A stretch of 64,000 nt of DNA, taken from an uncultured Lactobacillus sp. Its GTDB lineage: Bacteria > Bacillota > Bacilli > Lactobacillales > Lactobacillaceae. Where the stretch lies: positions 139,670 to 203,669 of the forward strand of contig CAJLBJ010000001.1 of assembly GCA_905204935.1 (NCBI GenBank). The letters are read 5' to 3'. The position numbers and the translations under genes were made by a program. A model generated the notes under the pieces. The model was not told where the DNA came from and made no database searches. It saw only the letters and a list, made by a program, of their open reading frames with translations. This document shows, piece after piece, positions 55,179 to 64,000 of the stretch; position 1 is the stretch's first letter; every line of letters begins with the position of its first letter.

Positions 55179-57290
55179 TTATTGATTACGTAAATTTTCT
55201 AATTGTTCTGCTGTTAGATAGACTTCACGTGGCTTGGAACCACGTGCACTCGAAATAAAGCCTCGTTGCTCTAAATCATCGATTATTCCAGCTGCACGAT
55301 TATAACCGATTGAAAAAACTCGTTGCAATTTAGAAGTTGAAATATTTTCTTCGTTAACTAAATAATCTAACACACGTGGTAACAACTCATCTTCATTTTC
55401 ACTTGCCAATTCTTGTTGTTTAAGACCATCTGGATCAAATGCATAACAAGGCTTAGTTTGTTGACGTACAAAATCCGTAATCACATCAACTTCATCATCA
55501 ATATACGTTCCTTGTAAACGTAGCGGCTGACTAGAGCCATTTCCTAAATATAGCATATCTCCACGGCCTAATAAGCGTTCGGCTCCAGCAACATCTAAAA
55601 TTGTACGTGAATCAACTTGACTAGCAACCATAAAAGCAATTCTAGTTGGAATATTATTTTTGATTGTCCCTGTAATCACATCGACACTTGGACGCTGGGT
55701 GGCAATAATCAGATGAATACCAGCCGCCCTAGCTTTTGCTGTAATTCGTGCAATATAATCTTGCACTTCTGAGGCTGCTACCATCATCAAATCGGCCAAC
55801 TCATCGATGACAACCACAATATATGGCATTTGTAGTCCATATTCTTGGTGTTCTTTTGCCTTGGCATTAAAAGATTCAATATTCCGCGCACCACCTGCTG
55901 CTAGACGTTGATACCGTTGTTCCATCTCATCTACAACCCATTTTAAGGCCGCAGAAGCCGCCTTAGGATCAGAGATAACAGGGGCTAATAAATGACCAAT
56001 ATCATGGTATGGTGCTAATTCGACTGCTTTAGGATCGATTAAAAGCAACTTAACTTCAGCAGGTGTTGCCTTATAAAGTAAGGAGACTAATAGACTATTT
56101 AAGAAAACCGATTTCCCTGAACCTGTTGCTCCGGCAATCAAGCCATGTGGCATCTTCTTTAAATCTGTAATCTGCGGTTGACCAAACAAATCGACACCCA
56201 ATGCAATCGTTAAAGGAGAACTAGCCTCTTTGAATTTAGACGAGGACAATACTTCTGACAACATTACAGGTCGACTAATCTGATTAGGAATTTCGATACC
56301 TATGCTACTTTTCCCTGGAATTGGAGCTTCGATTCGAATATCTTTAGCTGCTAATGCCAATTTTAAATCATCAGTTAAATTAGTAATTTTATTAACTTTA
56401 ACACCACGTTCTAAAGTAATTTCAAACTGTGTAACGGTTGGTCCAATCGTCCAATCTTTAACACTAGCCTCAACGTTAAAAGCCGCTAGCGTTTCATTTA
56501 AAATCTCACTTTGATTTAAAATCCATTCATCTAAAGCAGGATCCGCATCATAAACAGGCGCCGGTAACAAACTGAGAGTTGGAAGTTGATATCCTTGTAT
56601 GTCAGGCATAATTTTTACTTGTTGCACAATTGAAGTTTGGGGTTTCTTTGCTACAGGTGCAACATTAACCTGTTTAATTTCTTTTGTAACACTAACTTGC
56701 GGAGAATCTTGTTGAATTTTAGTTGGTAATTCGATTTTTTTAGACAAACTTGTTTGTTTTTTAGGATAAAAAGTCTCAGTTTGTAAAATAACTTTCTCAC
56801 TTTGCTTATTAGTTAGTGGTAAATTTTCCACTATCTGTGCGTCATCTATAACTTGCGCAACAAGAGAAGTTTCAAAATTCACTTCCAAGTCTTCTTTAGC
56901 AACCATATCTTCATCAGTCAACTCTACTTCATCGCTAATATCTTTTTCAAAATCGGAATTATCCGCATATCCTTCTACAAAGACTACTCGTTCTGTTAAG
57001 TCAACCAATGGCAGTTTTTCTTCACTTAACTCACCAAAAAGCAAGTAACTATCGGGATGCTTAGTTAACTCTTCCTTTAGTTTTAAATACTTTTTTCGCA
57101 AGTCAACTTTCTTAAGTTGAGGAGAAGTTGAAGGAGGAATATATGTCGGCTGAAAAATTTTAGCCATCTTCTTTTCATCTAATTTTTTATGCTCGGTTAT
57201 ATTGGTTAGTGAGCCAGAGGTAGAATTATTTATTTTATTGTTTGTATTCCGGTAAAATGCCGGACCATCATAATGTTTCATTTTTTTCAT
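55179..57290 (-). CDS. sftA: soluble FtsK/SpoIIIE-type DNA translocase (SftA-like)
   Basis: The 703-aa protein pumps DNA during division. It lacks the N-terminal membrane helices of FtsK; residues 1-230 are polar and acidic, with no hydrophobic stretch. Then come the alpha domain ([20 protein letters not shown]), the beta motor with Walker [14 protein letters not shown], Walker [14 protein letters not shown], and the C-terminal gamma winged-helix domain ([18 protein letters not shown]). The soluble layout and the neighbours (ytpR, thioredoxin, murC) match SftA/YtpS of Bacillus rather than membrane FtsK. A separate membrane FtsK is expected elsewhere. Confidence 0.88.
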   Translation of the reverse strand: MKKMKHYDGPAFYRNTNNKINNSTSGSLTNITEHKKLDEKKMAKIFQPTYIPPSTSPQLKKVDLRKKYLKLKEELTKHPDSYLLFGELSEEKLPLVDLTERVVFVEGYADNSDFEKDISDEVELTDEDMVAKEDLEVNFETSLVAQVIDDAQIVENLPLTNKQSEKVILQTETFYPKKQTSLSKKIELPTKIQQDSPQVSVTKEIKQVNVAPVAKKPQTSIVQQVKIMPDIQGYQLPTLSLLPAPVYDADPALDEWILNQSEILNETLAAFNVEASVKDWTIGPTVTQFEITLERGVKVNKITNLTDDLKLALAAKDIRIEAPIPGKSSIGIEIPNQISRPVMLSEVLSSSKFKEASSPLTIALGVDLFGQPQITDLKKMPHGLIAGATGSGKSVFLNSLLVSLLYKATPAEVKLLLIDPKAVELAPYHDIGHLLAPVISDPKAASAALKWVVDEMEQRYQRLAAGGARNIESFNAKAKEHQEYGLQMPYIVVVIDELADLMMVAASEVQDYIARITAKARAAGIHLIIATQRPSVDVITGTIKNNIPTRIAFMVASQVDSRTILDVAGAERLLGRGDMLYLGNGSSQPLRLQGTYIDDEVDVITDFVRQQTKPCYAFDPDGLKQQELASENEDELLPRVLDYLVNEENISTSKLQRVFSIGYNRAAGIIDDLEQRGFISSARGSKPREVYLTAEQLENLRNQ

Positions 57291-57300
57291 CCTAACAACA

Positions 57301-57339
57301 AAAATTGGGCTAGTGTTGACAAATGCCCACTCTAGCCCA
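57301..57339 (-). terminator. terminator-like hairpin between ytpR and sftA
   Basis: TGGGCTAG and CTAGCCCA enclose an 18-nt loop and are followed on the minus strand by ATTTTTG. It lies just before the sftA start, so it may end the ytpR transcript or attenuate sftA. Confidence 0.68.
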
Positions 57340-57352
57340 TTTTATCATATTT

Positions 57353-57997
57353 CTAGTCACCTGTAACAAATAATCGGCTAGCTTTTTGAAAATCAAAGGC
57401 CACACCAATTTCATAGTCAGTTGGTAAGACTAAAATCCCACGTTTTTGCGGCGCGTTTGGTAACGCAAGTTCGCGCGCTGAACAAATCATCCCTGCACTT
57501 GCAATCCCACGCAATTCTCCTGGCCAAATCAATGTACCATTTGGCATCATTGCACCAGGTTTAGCAACAACTACTCGTTGATTGAGTTCAATATTTGGCG
57601 CTCCACAAACAATCTGTACCACTTGGCCATTATCAATTTGAACTTGTGCAATATGCAAATGATCAGAATCTGGATGTTCAATTAATTCTTGAACAAAACC
57701 TACGACAAATTTTGGAGTGTCATCGACCATTAATTCTGCTTTAAATCCTACTTGTTGCAAAGTTTGATTCAGTTTAGCAACAGCTTTTTCTTGCAAAAAA
57801 ACCTGCCCCACACCATTTAAGTCAGATACGATTTGGCTAATATCAAAAAAGTTATAGCCCAAAGTTTGTTGGGTTTGAGTATCAAAAATGCGTGTCACAT
57901 TTCCCTTTGTTTCAAAATCTTGACTAGCACTATCCGCAGCCAAAATTACAACCAAAACATCACCTGTTTGGGCTGGATTATAACTGGCAATCAACAT
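57353..57997 (-). CDS. ytpR: YtpR family tRNA-binding domain protein
   Basis: The 214-aa protein has an N-terminal DUF4479 domain (about 1-90) and a C-terminal EMAP/PheT-type OB fold (about 95-205). The latter has VGFVQELIEHPDSDHLHIAQ, QIVCGAPNIELNQRVVVAKP and GIASAGMICSARELALP. It resembles the N-terminal tRNA-binding domain of PheRS beta and is a stand-alone family in Firmicutes with no assigned role. It is 17 nt downstream of the thioredoxin gene. Confidence 0.93.
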   Translation of the reverse strand: MLIASYNPAQTGDVLVVILAADSASQDFETKGNVTRIFDTQTQQTLGYNFFDISQIVSDLNGVGQVFLQEKAVAKLNQTLQQVGFKAELMVDDTPKFVVGFVQELIEHPDSDHLHIAQVQIDNGQVVQIVCGAPNIELNQRVVVAKPGAMMPNGTLIWPGELRGIASAGMICSARELALPNAPQKRGILVLPTDYEIGVAFDFQKASRLFVTGD

Positions 57998-58014
57998 CTC
58001 AAATCTCCTTTAAG

Positions 58015-58335
58015 CTACTTAACACTGTTTAAAAATTCTTCAACTTGTTGTTTTGTTTTACGTTCTTTATTAACTAGACGAGCAATTTCTTTGCCATCAC
58101 GATAAACAACAAAACTAGGAATCCCCATAATCATCAATTCTTGGCATAGATCAATATTTTCATCACGATCAACTTTAATAAAAGTATAATCGCTATATTC
58201 TTTTTCTAAATTAGGCATTTCAGGTTTGATGAAAACACAATCTGGACACCAGTCAGCTGTAAAAAATAACACATATTGACCAGCTGATAATTCTTTTTCT
58301 AATTGTTCTTTATTCATTTTTGCAAGTAATTCCAT
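58015..58335 (-). CDS. thioredoxin family protein (YtpP-like)
   Basis: The 106-aa thioredoxin fold has the active site CPDC in FFTADWCPDCVFIKPEMP and the cis-Pro in MGIPSFVVYRDG. The CPDC active site, rather than CGPC, marks the YtpP type. It lies between trmB and ytpR in the conserved ytp cluster. Its substrate is unknown. Confidence 0.92.
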   Translation of the reverse strand: MELLAKMNKEQLEKELSAGQYVLFFTADWCPDCVFIKPEMPNLEKEYSDYTFIKVDRDENIDLCQELMIMGIPSFVVYRDGKEIARLVNKERKTKQQVEEFLNSVK

Positions 58336-58429
58336 TATAAATTTCTCCTTAAATTATTGTTCTTATCAGTATTCTAACACATTTTTCATATAGAAACTGT
58401 TTTAATCAAAAAAATCGCCTTAAATTTTT

Positions 58430-59071
58430 TTAAAAATGAGCTTCAATTTTATAAATTGGTTGCCCTAAACTGCTAAATTTTTCTTCATATTCTGTCATCA
58501 CATTATCAACCAAAGCTTGTTGATCGGCATGAAGATCTAACCAAACTCTTTCAAAATGCATTCCAAAATTATTTAAAGAACTCAATGAATACTCAAATAA
58601 TCCCCGATTATCTGTTTTAAATTCCAAATGTCCATTTTCAGCTAAAATTATTTTATATTGTTCTAAAAACGAAGCATATGTTAGTCTTCTTTTTTCTTGC
58701 CGTTTTTTAGGCCATGGATCTGAAAAATTCAAATAAATTCCAGCAACTTCATTTTCTTCAAAAAATTCTGTCAATCCACTACCATTAGCACAAACTAATT
58801 GTAAATTAGGTAGTTGTTCTTCCAATTGTTTCTTTAATGCAATCCCTGTAGCAACAGTTTGCATCTCTAACCCTATGAAGTTGAATTCTGGATATTTTTT
58901 AGCCATTTCAACAATAAAACGTCCTTTTCCCATTCCAACTTCAATGAATAAAGGTGCTTGCTTTGCAAAGCGACTTTGCCAGTTTCCTTTTAAATCTTGT
59001 GGACGTGTCACCACATATTCTGGATGTGCATCAATCAATGGTTTTGCCCAAGGTTTATTACGTAATCTCAT
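58430..59071 (-). CDS. trmB: tRNA (guanine-N7-)-methyltransferase
   Basis: TrmB methylates G46 in the variable loop of tRNA using S-adenosylmethionine. The 213-aa protein starts [13 protein letters not shown], has the SAM loop [20 protein letters not shown], the [20 protein letters not shown] signature and [13 protein letters not shown]. The start is chosen by a GGAGG box; a longer frame from 59098 would begin inside the upstream hairpin. Confidence 0.96.
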   Translation of the reverse strand: MRLRNKPWAKPLIDAHPEYVVTRPQDLKGNWQSRFAKQAPLFIEVGMGKGRFIVEMAKKYPEFNFIGLEMQTVATGIALKKQLEEQLPNLQLVCANGSGLTEFFEENEVAGIYLNFSDPWPKKRQEKRRLTYASFLEQYKIILAENGHLEFKTDNRGLFEYSLSSLNNFGMHFERVWLDLHADQQALVDNVMTEYEEKFSSLGQPIYKIEAHF

Positions 59072-59083
59072 AGTTCCTCCATT

Positions 59084-59125
59084 AAAAACAAGGGACAAAG
59101 GCTAACATAGACCTTTGTCCCTTGT
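59084..59125 (-). terminator. strong hairpin between the YtmP-like gene and trmB
   Basis: Perfect 14-bp arms (59088-59101 and 59112-59125) are followed on the minus strand by five T residues. The T-run ends only 3-4 nt before the trmB ribosome binding site. It may terminate the upstream transcript or set the 5' end of trmB mRNA. Confidence 0.85.
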
Positions 59126-59136
59126 CTTAGCATTCT

Positions 59137-59934
59137 TTATAAAAATTTTTGTTGTTTAATAATCTCAGATAATTTTAGTATGTCTTGGTTCATTTCATTG
59201 AAACGACCACGCTGGTTACTTTTTTTAATTGCTAGTAGCAAGTTAGCCATCGCATACCATTCGACACGAAATCGCATCTGCTGTGTAAGTTGATCATTTG
59301 TAAAATACTCTCTTAGCCACTGCTCCCAATCTACGCGCGGGACATATTGACACATTAACATGCTGATATCCATGGCGGGATCCGCTATTATTGCAGATTC
59401 CCAATCGACCAAGTACAGTTTATTAGTTTCAGATAACAACCAATTTTTATGATTTAAATCACCGTGACAAACTTCATATTCACTACGTAAAACACTAGGT
59501 TGACTTGCACGCAAACGATTAGCAACATCTTTTAATAAAGGATGTTGTCGTAATGAACTAGGTAAGCCACGAAAATAACGATTTAAAACCTCACTTGGTG
59601 TAACGATTTGTCCTCCAACTTGATAAAGCATCTTTTTTAAAAGCTGTGAATGGTGCACACGATAAAGTAATGCAGCGACTTGAGGACTAGTCATTTCCTG
59701 TCTAGTTAAACATCTACCATTCAGCCATTCTTGAGCTGTTAATGTTTCACCGGTATTCATTCGTTTGGACCAAATCAAACGCGGGGTAATCTTTTCCAAG
59801 GATAAAGCTGCTAGAAAAGGCGATGTATTGCGCTTTAAGAACACTTTTTCATCTTTGTTGATTCCCATGTATGCCGCACCAGTCTCACCGCCGATTGGAA
59901 GAATTTGCCAGCCATTTTCAAAATCGAAATCCAT
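59137..59934 (-). CDS. choline-kinase-like phosphotransferase (YtmP family)
   Basis: The 265-aa protein is an APH/choline-kinase-like fold. The ATP loop region is GGETGAAYMGINKDEKVFLK (residues about 16-35), the catalytic loop is CHGDLNHKNWL and the metal Asp is in LYLVDWESA. The substrate is unknown; the gene is conserved next to trmB in Firmicutes. An AGGAGG box precedes the ATG. Confidence 0.9.
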   Translation of the reverse strand: MDFDFENGWQILPIGGETGAAYMGINKDEKVFLKRNTSPFLAALSLEKITPRLIWSKRMNTGETLTAQEWLNGRCLTRQEMTSPQVAALLYRVHHSQLLKKMLYQVGGQIVTPSEVLNRYFRGLPSSLRQHPLLKDVANRLRASQPSVLRSEYEVCHGDLNHKNWLLSETNKLYLVDWESAIIADPAMDISMLMCQYVPRVDWEQWLREYFTNDQLTQQMRFRVEWYAMANLLLAIKKSNQRGRFNEMNQDILKLSEIIKQQKFL

Positions 59935-59995
59935 TTAGCAACTTCCTCCTAAACTCGATAACTAGTATAAGTCTACAAAATTCTTGCAACCTGTG

Positions 59996-61189
59996 TCAAG
60001 CAACTTTTTTTAGTCGCAAATTCAAGTACTTGAATGCAAGAAAATAACTTTCTAAAATCAAGATGACTATCATCAATGTAAACATACTTATATTTTTAAT
60101 AGCAACTAAACTGCTTAAACTAAAAATTAAAGTCGTTATACTCAAAAGCTTAAAGACTAAAATTTTAAAAGCTTGCTGTTTACTTTCAAGTGTTAAAGGA
60201 TACAGATACGTAAATACTATTTCATCATAACTGAAATACATTGGCATTATTTGAAAACCGATTAAATAGACAAATAATATCGCAATAAAAAGGCCAAATC
60301 TGACGTCATTAACAAAAAACAAAATCACAGTACCTAAAATAGTCAATCGTCCATACAATCCACTATATTGACCATTTCTAAAGAAATCGCGCCAAAATAA
60401 ATAACTATACGGTTCGACTTTGAAAGCTTTAGGTAATAGTTTATCTAGATATTTACGTCTTTTAGCTTTAGATTGAACATAAGGAACATCGGTAAATAAA
60501 TTAAAGAAGCGGTACACTTGGTAAAGACGCTTATTTTCGCGTTCAATCATCTTATCCCATAACAAATTAGATTTTAGCTTACTTTTCTTATAGGTTACAA
60601 ATAAAAATACAAGCAACCATAAAATTCCTAAATACGTGGACACCCATAAACAACTGGCCAAAGCTAATATTTGCCCGTCTACCTTTGCCATTATGTTTTT
60701 AGATGTTAACGGGATATATAAAAACAATTTTTGCCAATAAAGATCTAGGCTTTTTAATCCAATCTGTAAAATAAACACTAAAATCACTTCAAATAATGTA
60801 AAATGCAAAGCAACCATTAAAAAAGGTACTAAGACAAATAACACCAGTAATTGACTACACCAACTTAATAACATACTTCGCAGCCAAGCTTTGTGTAAAT
60901 ATTCTTTCATTTCTTCTTCTTTGGGTAATAAAAAAACAATATCAGCTGGTTTTACTAAAGTTGCTAGTGTACCTAGTTGTAAAGTACAAAGTAATACTAC
61001 TAAAACTATTGGTTTAGCCCACCACAAATATAGTTCAGGTGATAAGCTTTTTAAAAAATTAGAGTAACTTAAGCTTAATGCGCCTAATAAAAATAAAACA
61101 GCAATCATAAAATGATCGTTAAAGACATAACGTAAATATTTACTCAACATCTTATGATATCGATAAGTACGTTTATTCCATAACTCCAT
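59996..61189 (-). CDS. ecsB: ABC transporter membrane subunit EcsB
   Basis: EcsB is the membrane partner of EcsA. In Bacillus the pair affects secretion, competence and regulated intramembrane proteolysis. The 397-aa protein has about ten hydrophobic segments and the basic N-terminus LWNKRTYRYHKMLSKYLRYV typical of EcsB. It overlaps ecsA by 17 nt and is followed by the YtmP-like gene 61 nt later. Confidence 0.92.
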   Translation of the reverse strand: MELWNKRTYRYHKMLSKYLRYVFNDHFMIAVLFLLGALSLSYSNFLKSLSPELYLWWAKPIVLVVLLCTLQLGTLATLVKPADIVFLLPKEEEMKEYLHKAWLRSMLLSWCSQLLVLFVLVPFLMVALHFTLFEVILVFILQIGLKSLDLYWQKLFLYIPLTSKNIMAKVDGQILALASCLWVSTYLGILWLLVFLFVTYKKSKLKSNLLWDKMIERENKRLYQVYRFFNLFTDVPYVQSKAKRRKYLDKLLPKAFKVEPYSYLFWRDFFRNGQYSGLYGRLTILGTVILFFVNDVRFGLFIAILFVYLIGFQIMPMYFSYDEIVFTYLYPLTLESKQQAFKILVFKLLSITTLIFSLSSLVAIKNISMFTLMIVILILESYFLAFKYLNLRLKKVA

Positions 61190-61922
61190 CGTGTTGTCCC
61201 TCCTGTGTCATGGTCAAGTAAATATCTGCCAAAGCATTTTGTCCTTGGCCATAGTTTTCCTGAAGTTGCGCCAATGTTCCCGTTGCTTTAATTTGTCCTT
61301 GATCTATCAACACAAAGCAATCACAAACTTCTTGTGCTGTACTCAAAACGTGGGTTGACATTAAAACTGCTGCTCCACGCCGCTTTTCTGTAGCAATTAA
61401 ATCTAATAAATCACGTGTTGCCAACGGATCTAAACCTAAAAACGGCTCGTCAATTATAAACAAGCTAGCCTCTGTTAGAAAAGCACAAACAATCATTACT
61501 TTTTGCTTCATTCCTTTAGAAAAATTAGCTGGAAACCACTCTAATTTATTGGCTAATCTAAATGTTTTAAGTAAAGCATTAGCTTTATTCCAAGCTTTTT
61601 TAGAATCTAAATCATACGCCATCATGGTCAATTCTAAATGTTCTTTGAGAGTCAATTCTTCATACAAAATAGGCGTTTCCGGAATATAAGCAATCTTTTT
61701 TTTATATTCTTGTGGATTAGTTTGTAAACTTACACCATCTAAAGTGATTTGCCCTTTATATGGTCTTAACAAACCAATAATATGATTAATGGTTGTTGAT
61801 TTACCTGCCCCATTAAGTCCAATTAAGCCTACTAGTTGCCCTTGTTTAACTTCAAATGAGATATCTTTTAAAACGGGGATTTTACCGTACCCCCCTACTA
61901 AGTTTTCAACTTTTAATGTCAT
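61173..61922 (-). CDS. ecsA: ABC transporter ATP-binding subunit EcsA
   Basis: The 249-aa ATPase has Walker A GLNGAGKSTT, the signature FSKGMKQKVM (a variant of LSGGQ), Walker B LFIIDEPFLGLDP and the H-loop STHVL. It starts TLKVENLVGGYGKIPVLKDI. It is transcribed divergently from hit; the ecsA-hit divergence is conserved in Firmicutes. Confidence 0.94.
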   Translation of the reverse strand: MTLKVENLVGGYGKIPVLKDISFEVKQGQLVGLIGLNGAGKSTTINHIIGLLRPYKGQITLDGVSLQTNPQEYKKKIAYIPETPILYEELTLKEHLELTMMAYDLDSKKAWNKANALLKTFRLANKLEWFPANFSKGMKQKVMIVCAFLTEASLFIIDEPFLGLDPLATRDLLDLIATEKRRGAAVLMSTHVLSTAQEVCDCFVLIDQGQIKATGTLAQLQENYGQGQNALADIYLTMTQEGQHDGVME

Positions 61923-62089
61923 TAAGTAAATCCTTCCTTAATTAATTTCTTTTAAAATTATACCACGCTTTTGCAAGCGACTTAAGTCTTGGTTTTTCTC
62001 AAAAAATCTCAATTGGACGAATCATTATTTTGTCTCTTCTCTTGTTTAGTGTATACTTAAAGTGATAAAAGAAAGTGAGGCTCCAAAAT

Positions 62090-62518
62090 ATGGACAATTG
62101 TATTTTTTGTAAAATTATTGCAGGAGAAATTCCTAGTACTGTGATTTATGAAGATGAAGTTGTTAAAGCGTTTTTAGATATTTCACAAGTAACCCCAGGT
62201 CATACTTTGGTAATTCCTAAAAAACATGTTAAAGATATTTTTGAGTATGATACTCAATTAGCTGCAGATGTATTTGCCCGTATTCCTAAAATTGCAAAAG
62301 CATTAAAGAAATTTGCTCCAGATGTTGCAGGCTTAAACATTATTAATAATAATGGTGCTGTAGCTTATCAATCGGTTTTCCATTCTCATATTCATTTGGT
62401 TCCACGTTATGGCAAAGAAGATGGTTTTGCAATGACATTTGCCGATAATAGTGCTGATTATACACCCGAAAAATTAGCAAATATTGCCCAAAGTATTAAG
62501 AATAACTTGGAGGATTAA
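62090..62518 (+). CDS. hit: HIT family protein
   Basis: The 142-aa histidine triad protein hydrolyses purine nucleotide phosphoramidates or related nucleotides. It begins MDNCIFCKIIAGEIPSTVIY and has the triad HSHIHLVPRY (His-x-His-x-His pattern). A GTG at 62075 is in frame, but the ATG at 62090 with a GAGG box 9 nt away is preferred. It is 2 nt upstream of the small membrane-tethered protein gene. Confidence 0.95.
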   Translation: MDNCIFCKIIAGEIPSTVIYEDEVVKAFLDISQVTPGHTLVIPKKHVKDIFEYDTQLAADVFARIPKIAKALKKFAPDVAGLNIINNNGAVAYQSVFHSHIHLVPRYGKEDGFAMTFADNSADYTPEKLANIAQSIKNNLED

Positions 62519-62520
62519 AT

Positions 62521-62817
62521 ATGAAAAAATCACTTAAAGTTATCGCATTGGCAGGGGCATTAGTGGGTGTTGCATATATCAAGCGCGATGTTTTATTCGA
62601 CAAATGTCTAACCTATTCCAAAAAAATCGATTCTTTTGTAGACAACGTTAAAACACTTGAAAGCAGTAGTCGCCAAGTTAAAGAAAATTTTTTAAATCTT
62701 AGCTCTGAACTCAATAATTCTAGCGAAGTTTTAAGTTCTTTAATTGAAGACATCAGCAAATATAGTATACAAACTGGCGAAATTTTAAATAAAATTAATC
62801 AAAAAATCATAAAATAG
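62521..62817 (+). CDS. small membrane-tethered coiled-coil protein
   Basis: The 98-aa protein has a short N-terminal hydrophobic segment (residues 5-20, LKVIALAGALVGVAYI) and a helical, Ser/Asn-rich tail likely to form a coiled coil. It resembles the YtxH-like proteins often found between hit and prsA. Its function is unknown. It is coupled to hit by a 2-nt gap; the GGAGG box lies in the hit stop region. Confidence 0.78.
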   Translation: MKKSLKVIALAGALVGVAYIKRDVLFDKCLTYSKKIDSFVDNVKTLESSSRQVKENFLNLSSELNNSSEVLSSLIEDISKYSIQTGEILNKINQKIIK

Positions 62818-62985
62818 TTCTAATTGTTACATGTTTTCGAATTTTTGTTGAATTTATCTTGTTTTTTTAAAATTTTTGCGCTTTCTATGCCCTATTATGG
62901 TATAGTTATAAAAGTTAGTGGCATGTTCATTTAACATGCTCGTCGACAACTTATTTAAATTTTTATGAAATGGATGTGTTTTGCT

Positions 62986-63888
62986 ATGAAAAAATGGCTA
63001 ATCGGTTTAGCCGGTCTTTGCATGGCTGTCAGCTTGTCAGCTTGCTCAAAAACGGTAGCAACTACTTCAGGTGGTAAGATTACCGAAAGCGAATACTATA
63101 AAAAAATGAAGGAAAGTTCTACTGGTAAACAAGTTTTACAACAAATGATTTTAAACGATGTTTTAGAACATGATTATGGTAGCAAAGTTTCTGATAAAGC
63201 CGTTGATGCTGAATATAACACTTATAAGGAACAATATGGTGATAGCTTTGGAACTATCCTTTCGCAAAATGGCTATACCAAATCTTCTTTTAAAGAAGAT
63301 AACATTCGCCCTAACTTGTTATTAGAACAAGCCATCATTGCGAATACTAAGTTCACAAAGAAAAAGCTTGAAAAACAATGGAAAGAATATCAACCAAAAA
63401 TTACAGTTGCTCATATCTTAGTTGATAATGAAGATACTGCTAAGACGATTATTTCTGATCTTCAAAAAGACGGCAGTTACAAAAACTTCAAAAAATTAGT
63501 CAAGAAGTATTCAACCGATACCGGAACCAAGAGCGATGGTGGTAAATTACCTGCATTTGATAACACAGATACTTCTTTAGTAACTGAATTCAAGGATGCT
63601 GCTTTTAAATTAAAACAAGGTCAATTTACAACTGAACCTGTTAAAACAGATTATGGTTATCATGTTATTTACTGTATCAAAAATCCTGGCAAAAAAGGTA
63701 CTATGAAAGATCATGAAAAAGAATTAAAACAACAAATTGCAAAAGAAATCATGAATTCTGATACAACTAAAGTTCAAAGCGTTGTTTCTAAAGTCTTAAA
63801 GAATGGTAAAGTTTCTATCAAGGATTCTGATTTGAAAGATATCTTAGCAGATTATCTTGATACTTCATCATCTTCATCAAACAAATAA
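62986..63888 (+). CDS. prsA: foldase lipoprotein PrsA (parvulin-type peptidyl-prolyl isomerase)
   Basis: PrsA folds secreted proteins outside the membrane. The 300-aa lipoprotein has the lipobox SLSACSK (lipidated Cys near residue 21) after a hydrophobic leader, an N-terminal SurA-like domain, and a parvulin domain (about 140-235) beginning [15 protein letters not shown] and containing [15 protein letters not shown] and [11 protein letters not shown]. The lipoprotein start [16 protein letters not shown] at 62986 is preferred over an ATG at 62965. A lysine- and serine-rich tail follows. Confidence 0.95.
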   Translation: MKKWLIGLAGLCMAVSLSACSKTVATTSGGKITESEYYKKMKESSTGKQVLQQMILNDVLEHDYGSKVSDKAVDAEYNTYKEQYGDSFGTILSQNGYTKSSFKEDNIRPNLLLEQAIIANTKFTKKKLEKQWKEYQPKITVAHILVDNEDTAKTIISDLQKDGSYKNFKKLVKKYSTDTGTKSDGGKLPAFDNTDTSLVTEFKDAAFKLKQGQFTTEPVKTDYGYHVIYCIKNPGKKGTMKDHEKELKQQIAKEIMNSDTTKVQSVVSKVLKNGKVSIKDSDLKDILADYLDTSSSSSNK

Positions 63889-63939
63889 AGCCAGCTATAA
63901 TAAAAGCATCGGCACTAAAAAATAAAGAGCTCTCTTACT

Positions 63940-64000
63940 AAAAAATGGCACTATGTCCTGTCAAGTATACAGTTTAAATATATAAAAATTGGTTATGCGA
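63940..64000. other. possible insertion-sequence end at the window edge
   Basis: The last bases (about 63944-63983) contain a TGGCACTATGTCCTGTCAAG word that recalls the terminal inverted repeats of IS3-family elements in lactobacilli. No transposase is in the window. The call rests on memory of such ends and needs the flanking sequence. Confidence 0.3.

Noticed and set aside
1-64000. CRISPR arrays
   Set aside because: No regularly spaced 24-40 bp direct repeats or cas genes were seen.
1-64000. Restriction-modification, toxin-antitoxin or phage-defence genes
   Set aside because: No methylase, nuclease or characteristic defence protein is present. The XRE/membrane pair is the only loose candidate, and nothing supports a toxin role.

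Overview
The window looks like a chromosomal segment of a low-GC Gram-positive bacterium of the Lactobacillaceae. Supporting signs are the AT-rich coding, strong AGGAGG-type ribosome binding sites, a T-box leader on argS, a proline iminopeptidase of the lactobacillar type, a ppx-ppk-ppx cluster, WxL and DUF916 surface proteins, a KxYKxGKxW signal peptide, an F-type D-Ala ligase, and the order ecsB-ecsA / hit / prsA. The genus cannot be fixed from the sequence alone.

Layout. 1-3.7 kb holds coaE (cut by the window edge), mutM and polA, all on the minus strand. 3.8-6.1 kb carries a BI-1 membrane protein, a hotdog-fold protein and, divergently, a proline iminopeptidase. 6.2-11.2 kb is one very large cell-wall-anchored GH101 endo-alpha-N-acetylgalactosaminidase, whose promoter is overlapped by a near-consensus CcpA (cre) site. 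11.5-13.9 kb carries argS with its T-box leader, a tRNA-Gly with anticodon CCC, and a small DUF2187-like protein. 14.1-16.1 kb is an accessory scar: a decayed Tn916-family integrase, an orphan fragment, and an intact regulator/membrane-protein pair with its own promoter and operator-like palindrome. 16.6-18.9 kb is a MATE transporter with a LysR regulator.

19.1-32.0 kb holds two de novo purine operons, both on the minus strand: purEKB and purCSQLFMNHD. Together they encode ten steps from PRPP to IMP (PurK/PurE; PurS/Q/L complex; bifunctional PurH; PurB, which also acts in AMP synthesis). Both promoters share the same geometry of two PurBoxes exactly 93 bp apart around a -10 element.

32.2-35.7 kb has a deoxynucleoside kinase, a GNAT acetyltransferase, and a small WxL surface cluster whose WxL gene is frameshifted inside its signal peptide. 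36-40.6 kb holds ezrA, a free-methionine sulfoxide reductase, rpsD with a structured leader, a YueI protein, and a metallophosphoesterase pseudogene. 40.8-48.6 kb carries a divergent GshF-like ligase, rarA, a probable 6S RNA gene, a small membrane protein, a universal stress protein, tag, a membrane GDPD and ddl. 48.9-53.5 kb is ppx1-ppk-ppx2. 53.8-61.9 kb is a cell-division and housekeeping block on the minus strand: murC, a soluble FtsK-type translocase (SftA-like), ytpR, thioredoxin, trmB, a YtmP-like phosphotransferase, ecsB and ecsA. 62.1-63.9 kb has hit, a small membrane-tethered protein and prsA on the plus strand.

I did not find a clearly new multi-gene system. The observations most worth a second look are the duplicated PurBox architecture, the pseudoknot-capable rpsD leader, the single-base lesion in the WxL signal peptide, the cre/-35 overlap on the mucin-glycan hydrolase gene, the regulator-proximal palindromes (LysR and XRE), and the divergent GshF-like and Ppx1 proteins.
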